From assembly GCA_963676635.1 (NCBI GenBank), contig OY781105.1, positions 2,480,001-2,544,000 of the forward strand: 64,000 nucleotides of DNA. Reading direction: 5' to 3'. The stretch comes from GCA-002708315 sp963676635. Its GTDB lineage: Bacteria > Bacteroidota > Bacteroidia > Bacteroidales > F082. The notes beneath the pieces are model-generated. The model saw only the letters and a list, made by a program, of their open reading frames with translations, had not been told where the DNA came from and did not search any database. The position numbers were made by a program, and so were the translations under genes. Below, one piece after another: positions 27,651-34,937 of this stretch; position 1 is the stretch's first letter; each line of letters opens with the position of its first letter.

Positions 27651-29648
27651 TTATTCAATAATAATAAACTTTCCGTTGTATATACCCTGATCTGTGGTAA
27701 CCCTGTAAAAATAAGTCCCGGTTTTAGAAACCGATTGCAAATTGATAGTAATAACACCATCAGCGGAAGCAAAGTTATTACTCATTATAACCTGTCCGTT
27801 AATGTCAAAAATCTTAATATTTGCTGATTCAGTATCAATACTAAAGTTCACCATATCTTTGGCAGGATTTGGATAAACAGTAACCGGGTTAAAAGCCTTT
27901 GTGATATTAACCGAGAGCAGATCACTATCAATCATAATCCTTTCTTTATACATACCGAGGTTAGTTTCAACAAACATAGTGTCAACAATAATATCGCCTA
28001 AGAAATCAACAGGTATATCACATTTTACAAGTAACTTAAGAGTATCGAAACCATAAAGCTCATATGGCAATTCAGGCATTGAATCCACATACCATGCGAA
28101 TACTTCTCCAAATTCTGTTAAGCTATTGATAGTAGCTCTGTTTTCTGTAAGATTAATAATATCTAAATGTATCCCTACTTCCATTTGCTCATAGTCAAGG
28201 AACAGGACAGAATCAGGATTAAAGTCAAGCTCTGTATAAGGGAAGTAGAAGTTTTTAAACACAAAAGGATCAGCTTGTCCTATATAAGGCTGCTTTGACT
28301 GACGTCCGGAGTTGTCAGCAGCATAAATATAATAAGACACTGTATCGCCAGGCATTACATCAGATATAGTCCCCGAATAAGTATTTCCTGATATATTAGT
28401 CATATTAGCAACAGCAAAATCCCCTGCATTTATTTTATAATAAATAAGTACTGAATCCGAATAAATTGTTGCTCCACTACAAGCAGTTATATCAGCACTT
28501 ATTTCATAATCCGGGTGATATGGCACTGTTCCAATTGTTGGCATATGATCAATATACAGCATTCCCAAATCAGCAATACCTTTGGTACGACAATGCAAAG
28601 CGTCAGTATTTTCCCAGTTATTTGAATATATTCCGATTATTTCATAACCAGGCATAGCTTCCTGCCATGAAACAAGAGCCTCATCATCCCATTGGCTACC
28701 TGTTTGAGGAACAAACACTTTTTGATTGAGGATTAATGCATTACTATATGGTGTGTTGGGAGCAGTACCGGGAGTAAACACCCGATAAACATCCCATGGC
28801 TTGCCATAAGAACTTGTTTGTGATGCAAAGTAATCGGCTATATATTCAAAATCCTCATAACGGTTATCTGTTTCAGGCACCTGTCCAATAATAACCTTTC
28901 CGGGAGATAAAAACTTTCCCCAGCAATCAATATGCTTAATATAATCACCCAAAGGATCCATAGTTACTTCATACACAGAATTTCCAAGATAATCATTAAC
29001 ATAGGCAGCTACTTCATCATGAGTTAGCGTTGGGTTTTCTTCCCAAACCAAATCAGTACTAGCAGCTATTCCCATACCTGAGCACATATAATTACCACCA
29101 GTACTGATAAGATTCATCCCGTAAAGGTCAATATCCAGATAATCGGCCATTGCTGCCGGAATATTATTATCATTAGGACGAGGACGATTATATGGAAAAT
29201 CGACAATACCAGGTTGGTTATCACCATCAAAAACATACCACGGACCATAATCACGTACCCAGTAACTATCAGTTTGCGCTATTAAGAACTCACAATTTTC
29301 AATATTCACATTATTATTCTGATATTGAGTAGTGACAGCCTGTTGTTGTGACCCACTGGCTACAATTGTAACAACAGTTGTATAATCAGCCATTTCACGT
29401 ATTAATTCCATTGGAATACCAAAAGGATATCTGATAAGCACACCCTGCATCTGATCAAATTCAGCAACATTTCTGATAATGCCTGCAGGCGGATCTGTAG
29501 GAACGAAATCACGCTGAGTGTTCAACGGCATCGACATTTCCTCTTCAGAAAGGTAATGGAGCTTTCGGTAATCCTTTTTCGATTGTCCTGATACTGTAAT
29601 TGAAAGAATCAAACTCAAAACGAAAACTAAAATTAATCTGTGTTTCAT
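27651..29648 (-). CDS. peptidylarginine deiminase (PPAD-like) with T9SS tail
   Basis: A 665-residue exported member of the Porphyromonas-type peptidylarginine/agmatine deiminase family, which converts arginine to citrulline. The signal peptide is 1-21 (SLILSITVSG). Catalytic residues line up with P. gingivalis PPAD almost number for number: D133 (WVRDYGPW), H239 and D241 (IKHIDCWGKF), C353 (ALHCRTKG) against D130, H236, D238 and C351. R155 and R157 (YNRPRPND) match PPAD R152 and R154, which bind the carboxylate of C-terminal arginines. Ig-like modules follow (about 385-575), then a T9SS tail (VYPNPAKDMVNFSI to GKFIIIE). A surface protein-citrullinating enzyme is the best reading; agmatine deiminase is less likely. 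Confidence 0.9.
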   Translation of the reverse strand: MKHRLILVFVLSLILSITVSGQSKKDYRKLHYLSEEEMSMPLNTQRDFVPTDPPAGIIRNVAEFDQMQGVLIRYPFGIPMELIREMADYTTVVTIVASGSQQQAVTTQYQNNNVNIENCEFLIAQTDSYWVRDYGPWYVFDGDNQPGIVDFPYNRPRPNDNNIPAAMADYLDIDLYGMNLISTGGNYMCSGMGIAASTDLVWEENPTLTHDEVAAYVNDYLGNSVYEVTMDPLGDYIKHIDCWGKFLSPGKVIIGQVPETDNRYEDFEYIADYFASQTSSYGKPWDVYRVFTPGTAPNTPYSNALILNQKVFVPQTGSQWDDEALVSWQEAMPGYEIIGIYSNNWENTDALHCRTKGIADLGMLYIDHMPTIGTVPYHPDYEISADITACSGATIYSDSVLIYYKINAGDFAVANMTNISGNTYSGTISDVMPGDTVSYYIYAADNSGRQSKQPYIGQADPFVFKNFYFPYTELDFNPDSVLFLDYEQMEVGIHLDIINLTENRATINSLTEFGEVFAWYVDSMPELPYELYGFDTLKLLVKCDIPVDFLGDIIVDTMFVETNLGMYKERIMIDSDLLSVNITKAFNPVTVYPNPAKDMVNFSIDTESANIKIFDINGQVIMSNNFASADGVITINLQSVSKTGTYFYRVTTDQGIYNGKFIIIE

Positions 29649-29675
29649 AATATTTTGTTATTGATGATAAGTACT

Positions 29676-29697
29676 TATATGTGTGATTTCACATATA
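29676..29697. promoter_or_regulatory. inverted repeat TATATGTG-N6-CACATATA upstream of the PPAD-like gene
   Basis: Eight-base arms around a 6-base spacer lie 28-49 bp upstream of the start codon of the PPAD-like gene. It could be an operator or an AT-rich promoter feature. Confidence 0.35.
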
Positions 29698-29801
29698 TAA
29701 TACTTCCTCTTTGTTTAATTTAACTTATAATATCTAACTTACAATATTAAAACGAATATTATCTGACAGCACAAATTTATGATATTTATATTACTTTTGT
29801 C

Positions 29802-29809
29802 AGAAATAA
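29802..29809 (+). promoter_or_regulatory. tatA: -7 box TACTTTTG of tatA
   Basis: Matches TAnnTTTG only 10 bp before the tatA ATG at 29820, implying an almost leaderless transcript. Confidence 0.5.
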
Positions 29810-29819
29810 TACTAATTAT

Positions 29820-30029
29820 ATGAATCTGTTTAGTGCTATATATTATGCCGGATGGATAGGCACCCCGGAGATAATAATTATTGTGGTTATTATTCTTTTG
29901 TTATTTGGAGGCAGAAAAATTCCTGAACTAATGCGTGGATTAGGTAAAGGAGTTAAAGAATTCAAAGAAGGTGTTGGCGAAGACGACGATAAAGAAACCG
30001 ACAAAAAAGACGAAAAGAAAGATAAATAA
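29820..30029 (+). CDS. tatA: twin-arginine translocase subunit TatA/TatE
   Basis: A 69-residue protein with the TatA layout: one N-terminal transmembrane helix (about 13-30, TPEIIIIVVIILLLFGG), the hinge FGGRKIPELMRGLG, an amphipathic helix (KGVKEFKEGV) and a very acidic/lysine-rich tail. TatA oligomers form the passage for folded proteins exported with twin-arginine signals. tatC is not in the window. The gene is convergent with mltF (5 bp between stops). Confidence 0.93.
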   Translation: MNLFSAIYYAGWIGTPEIIIIVVIILLLFGGRKIPELMRGLGKGVKEFKEGVGEDDDKETDKKDEKKDK

Positions 30030-30034
30030 TACTA

Positions 30035-31483
30035 TTACTGACTTATTAACTGGCAGTAGATATTATACCTATCTGTAATTTCATTAACAAAGTTATATGT
30101 TTCATCGCCTCTGGTGTAACCGTAATATACTTCAGGCAAAGAATATATTTGCTTTTCCGAAAGCGACAATAAACATGAGTCAACACCGCTTGTCCATACA
30201 TTAGGATTCTTATCATTTAATTCGGCAAGCCTGCGTGCATCAAGCACATGGCCTAATCCACAATTATACGACGCAAGAACAAAATTAATTTGCTCAATAG
30301 AATCAGTGATTTCAGGCGGTAACTGGTTTTGGATACTCTTTAAATGAAGAACACCGGCAGTTAGATGATCCTTTACAGACGACATACTATCAACGCCATA
30401 TTCCTCCATAACATCGGGCATAAGCTGCATCAAACCGTAAGCGCCTACCCAGGACTGCACATTAGGTTTAAATTGTGACTCCTGATAAATTAATGATGCC
30501 AGCAAACGCCAATCCCAACCAATTAAATCAGCTGATTCTTTAATTTCTTTATCATAAGGACTCAAACGTCCTCCCGAATATGAATTGTAAATACTTTTAG
30601 CTATTCTTCTGGAACGCACATTTCTGAAATACTTATTATAAAGAAGTCTTGCTGTAAGTGAATTTCTAAAATCTTTTAACCAAACATTAATAGTATCAAT
30701 AAGGCCTCCCTGTCCTTTCTTAGCGGCCCATGCTATTTTCTGACTAAAGCTTACAGGCGTATGAACATCAAGGTTGGGATAAGTCCTTGATAAAACAATA
30801 GCTATGTGCTCATCAGCAACAGTATAATCAATACTATCATTGGCAACAGCTTCAATAAGCTCCTCCATCTCCATATTTTTTTCAACAATACGAATGCTGT
30901 CGCCGATATCATTACTAAGAGAACGTAATCTATCAGAAAATACCGTACCCTTTTGCACATAAATAGTATTGCCACCAAGCTCCAAAGGCTTTCTGATTAA
31001 ATGCGAATTTATTTCATCAGCAGTAGCCATATTATAATATCCTTCAGGCTTTCGCTGTACCAACACCTGTCGTGTTGTAAATATAGGATCAGTAAAGCAC
31101 ATATACTCCTTACGAGTATTAGTAACCGTAAGCCCCATTGCTAAGAGATCTGTTTCATAGCCATCAAGCATTTTAATACTTTTATGCATATCGCTTTCAA
31201 TCACTAATTCAAGATTAACATCAAGATATTCCGTAAAAGCTTTTAACATCTCGTACTGATAGCCAATAGGAGCACCACGGTAAATCAGGTAACTATTAGA
31301 TCCATAATCAGTTACTGCCCTAAGTTTTTTATATTTCAGGATAGTATCAAGTAAACAAACATGAGAAGACATAGTAACTGTATCCTGCTTTATTGCCTGT
31401 TTTTTCTTTGAGGCAACAGGAGATGTACACGATAAAATAACAAATATCAGAGCTATTATGCTGATTATATAGCGTAAACGCAT
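30035..31483 (-). CDS. mltF: membrane-bound lytic murein transglycosylase F-like lipoprotein
   Basis: A 482-residue lipoprotein (lipobox VILSC, lipid on C19). Residues about 48-285 form a periplasmic solute-binding-type domain (SBP_bac_3: LRAVTDYGSNSYLIYRGAPIG). The C-terminal part is an SLT goose-lysozyme-type domain with the catalytic glutamate E335 in YQESQF and the downstream GAYGLMQLMPD and NCGLGH motifs. MltF cleaves peptidoglycan to 1,6-anhydro products, with the SBP domain thought to sense muropeptides. The order of both domains and the length match the family. Confidence 0.93.
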   Translation of the reverse strand: MRLRYIISIIALIFVILSCTSPVASKKKQAIKQDTVTMSSHVCLLDTILKYKKLRAVTDYGSNSYLIYRGAPIGYQYEMLKAFTEYLDVNLELVIESDMHKSIKMLDGYETDLLAMGLTVTNTRKEYMCFTDPIFTTRQVLVQRKPEGYYNMATADEINSHLIRKPLELGGNTIYVQKGTVFSDRLRSLSNDIGDSIRIVEKNMEMEELIEAVANDSIDYTVADEHIAIVLSRTYPNLDVHTPVSFSQKIAWAAKKGQGGLIDTINVWLKDFRNSLTARLLYNKYFRNVRSRRIAKSIYNSYSGGRLSPYDKEIKESADLIGWDWRLLASLIYQESQFKPNVQSWVGAYGLMQLMPDVMEEYGVDSMSSVKDHLTAGVLHLKSIQNQLPPEITDSIEQINFVLASYNCGLGHVLDARRLAELNDKNPNVWTSGVDSCLLSLSEKQIYSLPEVYYGYTRGDETYNFVNEITDRYNIYCQLISQ

Positions 31484-31731
31484 TAAAACAAATATGATTT
31501 CACCACTAAAATACTAAAAAACTAACACCTGACACAATGAAATATATCAAATAAATATTCACAACACCAATTGTTGCCATATAAATTATGCTATCAAAAC
31601 CAGCAAAATAAGAGATATAACAAACTACTGTGAAATTTATAACAATTCTAAGCAAAGGGTATATTAACCTGTTTTACTGATTCATAAGTCATCAAATAAT
31701 CCAATAACATTGCCTGTAATAAATATTTAAT

Positions 31732-31749
31732 TAAAGAATTATTTCTTTA
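31732..31749. promoter_or_regulatory. Rex operator candidate O1 (TAAAGAA-N4-TTCTTTA)
   Basis: An 18-bp perfect palindrome with 7-bp arms and N4 spacer (TTAT) lies just upstream of the rex -7 box. It has the same geometry as the canonical Rex site TTGTGAA-N4-TTCACAA and shares T....GAA in each half-site. The rest of the upstream gap (31484-31731) shows no gene. Confidence 0.6.
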
Positions 31750-31764
31750 TATAAGGATAAAATA

Positions 31765-31772
31765 TATTTTTG
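31765..31772 (+). promoter_or_regulatory. rex: -7 box TATTTTTG of the rex-hydCBA operon
   Basis: Matches TAnnTTTG and is bracketed by the two operator-like palindromes. Transcription would start near 31778, about 34 nt before the ATG at 31812. Confidence 0.65.
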
Positions 31773-31782
31773 CCACATGAAT

Positions 31783-31800
31783 TAAAGAAATATTTCTTTA
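31783..31800. promoter_or_regulatory. Rex operator candidate O2 (TAAAGAA-N4-TTCTTTA)
   Basis: A second copy of the 18-bp palindrome with identical arms and a different spacer (ATAT) lies just downstream of the expected transcription start. The centres of O1 and O2 are 51 bp apart, about five helical turns. Two identical arm pairs around one promoter strongly suggest a repressor pair. Confidence 0.65.
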
Positions 31801-31811
31801 TTAGAAACAAG

Positions 31812-32453
31812 ATGGACTCAGCACAAAATAAAAAAACTGTAAGAGGGATACCAGAACCGACCATACGACGTATGCCATTGTATCTTTCATATCTAAAAAC
31901 AATAGACACAACACAGAGAGAAAACATTTCAGCTCCTGCAATTGCAAAAGATCTTGGTTTCGATTCCACACAAATCACCAAAGATCTTGGGTACACAGAA
32001 GCAATTGGTAAAACACGAGTAGGCTTTAACATAGAAGAATTAATCAAAGCCATAGAAATATTTCTTGGTTACAACAAAAAGAACAAAGCCTTTTTAATAG
32101 GAGCAGGCAGTTTAGGCACAGCTCTTTTAAAATACGGAGGATTTGCCGAGAGCGGATTTAATATAGTAGCAGCTTTCGACAAAAACCCATCAGTTATAGG
32201 CAAACAGATAAATGGCATTGAAATATTTAACATTAAAAAGTTTCAGAATCTTGTATCGAGGTTACACATTACCATAGGCATAATTACAGTAAGTGATGAA
32301 TCAGCACAAAGTATTGCAGATTTAATGGTAAAGTCAGGCATTACAGCTATCTGGAACTTTGCTCCCACACCTATTAAGGTACGTGAAGGAATAATTGTTG
32401 AAAACACATCCATTTATTCAAACCTAGCTGTTCTCATAAAAAAAATACAATAA
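31812..32453 (+). CDS. rex: redox-sensing transcriptional repressor Rex
   Basis: A 213-residue Rex that represses fermentation genes when NAD+ is high and leaves DNA when NADH binds. The winged-helix domain (about 10-80, with SAPAIAKDLGFDSTQITKDL as the recognition region) precedes a Rossmann domain with GAGSLGTAL at 97-105. The domain-swap helix at the C-terminus is present (NTSIYSNLAVLIKKI). ATG 31812 is chosen; an in-frame TTG at 31770 lies inside the -7 box. It is the first gene of an operon with hydC, hydB and hydA (46 bp to hydC), so self-regulation together with the hydrogenase is likely. Confidence 0.93.
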   Translation: MDSAQNKKTVRGIPEPTIRRMPLYLSYLKTIDTTQRENISAPAIAKDLGFDSTQITKDLGYTEAIGKTRVGFNIEELIKAIEIFLGYNKKNKAFLIGAGSLGTALLKYGGFAESGFNIVAAFDKNPSVIGKQINGIEIFNIKKFQNLVSRLHITIGIITVSDESAQSIADLMVKSGITAIWNFAPTPIKVREGIIVENTSIYSNLAVLIKKIQ

Positions 32454-32499
32454 TCGAACTCCGGTTTAGCATAACCGGTAAAATAACAATGATGCAAAT

Positions 32500-33006
32500 A
32501 TGAATCCAACAGTAACAGAAATCAATCCCAAGATCAGGCAATTTGAAAAGGTTATGTCCATAATAGAGCAAAACGGATGTAACAAAAACAACCTGATCAC
32601 AATTCTGCAAAGGGTGCAGGATGAGTACCGTTATTTGCCTCAGGAAGTACTTACTTTTATTGCCACAGCATTAGACATGCCAGTTGCTGAGGTATATGGA
32701 GTAGCAACTTTCTATGCTCACTTCACACTGGAAGCAAAGGGTAAATATGTTATTAAAATATGTAATGGTACAGCCTGTCATGTTAAAGGTGCGATGAACC
32801 TGTATGAAGTTTTAAAAAAGAAACTTAAACTGCAAGAAAATTCCAATACCACCCCTGATATGCTGTTCACAATAGAAACCGTTAGCTGTTTAGGTGCCTG
32901 CGGACTTGCGCCGGTTATGGTAATAAATGAAGAGGTCTACGGACAAGTTACAGAAAAGGCCGTTAGCGACATAATCGACATATACATTCAAAAAGAAGCA
33001 GAATAG
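32500..33006 (+). CDS. hydC: [FeFe] hydrogenase subunit HydC (NuoE-like)
   Basis: A 168-residue thioredoxin-like ferredoxin subunit related to the 24-kDa subunit of complex I. The [2Fe-2S] ligands are C88, C93 (CNGTAC) and C130, C134 (CLGAC). The N-terminal helical part includes the conserved QDEYRYLPQEV and VYGVATFYAHF segments. In trimeric HydABC it passes electrons to HydB. It is translated immediately before hydB (3 bp gap). Confidence 0.93.
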   Translation: MNPTVTEINPKIRQFEKVMSIIEQNGCNKNNLITILQRVQDEYRYLPQEVLTFIATALDMPVAEVYGVATFYAHFTLEAKGKYVIKICNGTACHVKGAMNLYEVLKKKLKLQENSNTTPDMLFTIETVSCLGACGLAPVMVINEEVYGQVTEKAVSDIIDIYIQKEAE

Positions 33007-33009
33007 AAA

Positions 33010-34920
33010 ATGGAAACAATAATAAAAAGCATAGAGCAAATTGCAGAACAGTACAACGAATGTCAGTCGCTGATTAAAAAGCGTATTGTTGTTTGTGCAG
33101 GTACTGGTTGTATTGCGAGTGGATCGTTGAAAGTTTATGATGAGCTCAAGAAACAAATAGAACAAGCAGGATTCGACGTTGAGATTGAACTAAACAAGCA
33201 TGATCATGAATCTGACAAAGATAAAATCCACCTGAGTGAGAGCGGGTGTCAGGGATTCTGTGCCCAGGGCCCGCTTCTCAATATTCTTCCGGAAAAGATA
33301 CTTTATGTTAAGGTTAAACCTGAAGATGTTTCTGAAATAATAGAAAAGACTATTGTCAATGATGAAATTATTGACCGGTTACTTTATAAAAATCCTGCAA
33401 CCGGCGATAAGTGCAAAGGACAGGATGAAATACCATTCTACAAACGTCAGAAGCGTGTAGTTCTTAATGAATGTGGTATTATTGACCCTGAAAGTATTGC
33501 TGAATATATCTCACATGGCGGTTACATTGCCGCAAAAGATGTATATCTGAATAAAACACAGGAAGAGATTTGTAATACTGTTATCGAAGCCGGATTACGA
33601 GGCCGTGGTGGTGGTGGATTTCCAACAGGACGCAAATGGGAGTTTGCTCGTGTGGAGAAAAACGACAAGAAATATGTTATCTGTAATGGTGACGAAGGCG
33701 ACCCGGGGGCATTTATGGATCGTAGTCTTATGGAAGGCAATCCTCACAGAGTGCTTGAAGGTATGATGATTGCAGCCAAAGCCATTGGTGCTGATGAAGG
33801 ATATATCTATGTACGCCTTGAATATCCTCTCGCTGTGGAGCGAATGAAAAAAGCTATTGAAGTAGCAAGAGAAACGGGTGTTCTTGGTGAAAATATCTTT
33901 AACTCAGGACATAACTTCGACCTTCATGTAATGGAAGGTGCCGGCGCATTTGTATGTGGCGAAGAAACAGCTCTTATGAGCTCCATCGAAGGTAAACGTG
34001 GTATGCCTCTACCAAAGCCACCGTTTCCTGCAAAAAGCGGTCTTTATGGCAAGCCTACAATTATAAACAACGTAGAAACACTGGCAGCTGTGCCATTAAT
34101 TTTCAGAAATGACCCGCAATGGTTCCGTCAGTATGGTACACCTAATTCACCCGGCACTAAAACATTTGCTTTAACAGGTCATGTTGCTAATACCGGACTT
34201 ATTGAAGTTCCTTTTGGGACCACTTTGCGTGAGATCGTATATAATATAGGTGGTGGTGTTATCAGTCAGGAAGGAGATATAATCAATGAAGGATTTAAAG
34301 CCGTTCAAATTGGTGGACCTTCCGGAGGTTGTTTAACAGAAGCTGAGCTTGATCTTCCTCTCGACTATGATAACCTTATAAAAGTAGGTGCTATGGTAGG
34401 CTCCGGTGGCCTTGTGGTTATGAACAAAAGAAGTTGTATGGTGAAAATCGCCAAATACTTCATGGAGTTTACACAAAATGAAAGCTGTGGCAAATGTGTT
34501 CCTTGTCGTGAAGGAACAAAGCAAATGTTGTCCATGCTTGAAGAAATCACTGATGGTGAAGCCCCGGAAGATGCAATTGACAGGCTTATTAGTTTGGGTA
34601 ATGTTATTAAGAAAGCCTCCCTGTGTGGATTAGGCAAAACAGCCCCAAGCCCTGTATTATCTACAATAAATAAATTCAGAAACGAATACGAAGAGCATAT
34701 ACACCAGAAATATTGCGCAACAGGTGAATGTAAAGCACTTGCAGTAATTGAAATCGATCCTGAAAAATGTATCGGTTGTACAGCTTGTGCTCGTAAATGC
34801 CCAGTAAATGCCATTTCAGGTAACCGTAAAGAGCCTCATACTATTGACCCTTCTCTTTGTATTAAATGTGGAGTATGTGATGAGGTATGTAAGTTTAATG
34901 CAATTATCGGATTTAATTAA
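33010..34920 (+). CDS. hydB: [FeFe] hydrogenase subunit HydB (NuoF-like, FMN/NADH)
   Basis: A 636-residue flavoprotein that binds NAD(H) and FMN and is the proposed bifurcation site in HydABC. Order: N-terminal thioredoxin-like [2Fe-2S] domain (C29, C34, C80, C84); FMN/NADH domain with GLRGRGGGGFPTGRKWEF (from about 195) and CNGDEGDPGAFMDRSL; SLBB and 4Fe-4S domain with ESCGKCVPCREG (about 491-502); C-terminal two-cluster ferredoxin (CIGCTACARKCPVNAI, CIKCGVCDEVCKFNAI). The domain set matches Thermotoga/Acetobacterium-type HydB rather than plain NuoF. Confidence 0.95.
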   Translation: METIIKSIEQIAEQYNECQSLIKKRIVVCAGTGCIASGSLKVYDELKKQIEQAGFDVEIELNKHDHESDKDKIHLSESGCQGFCAQGPLLNILPEKILYVKVKPEDVSEIIEKTIVNDEIIDRLLYKNPATGDKCKGQDEIPFYKRQKRVVLNECGIIDPESIAEYISHGGYIAAKDVYLNKTQEEICNTVIEAGLRGRGGGGFPTGRKWEFARVEKNDKKYVICNGDEGDPGAFMDRSLMEGNPHRVLEGMMIAAKAIGADEGYIYVRLEYPLAVERMKKAIEVARETGVLGENIFNSGHNFDLHVMEGAGAFVCGEETALMSSIEGKRGMPLPKPPFPAKSGLYGKPTIINNVETLAAVPLIFRNDPQWFRQYGTPNSPGTKTFALTGHVANTGLIEVPFGTTLREIVYNIGGGVISQEGDIINEGFKAVQIGGPSGGCLTEAELDLPLDYDNLIKVGAMVGSGGLVVMNKRSCMVKIAKYFMEFTQNESCGKCVPCREGTKQMLSMLEEITDGEAPEDAIDRLISLGNVIKKASLCGLGKTAPSPVLSTINKFRNEYEEHIHQKYCATGECKALAVIEIDPEKCIGCTACARKCPVNAISGNRKEPHTIDPSLCIKCGVCDEVCKFNAIIGFN

Positions 34921-34937
34921 CAGCAAGTAAGAGAACC

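Noticed and set aside
31500..31730. Small RNA or tRNA in the gap upstream of rex
   Set aside because: The stretch is AT-rich with no T-loop-like GGTTCGAxTCC sequence or strong hairpin.
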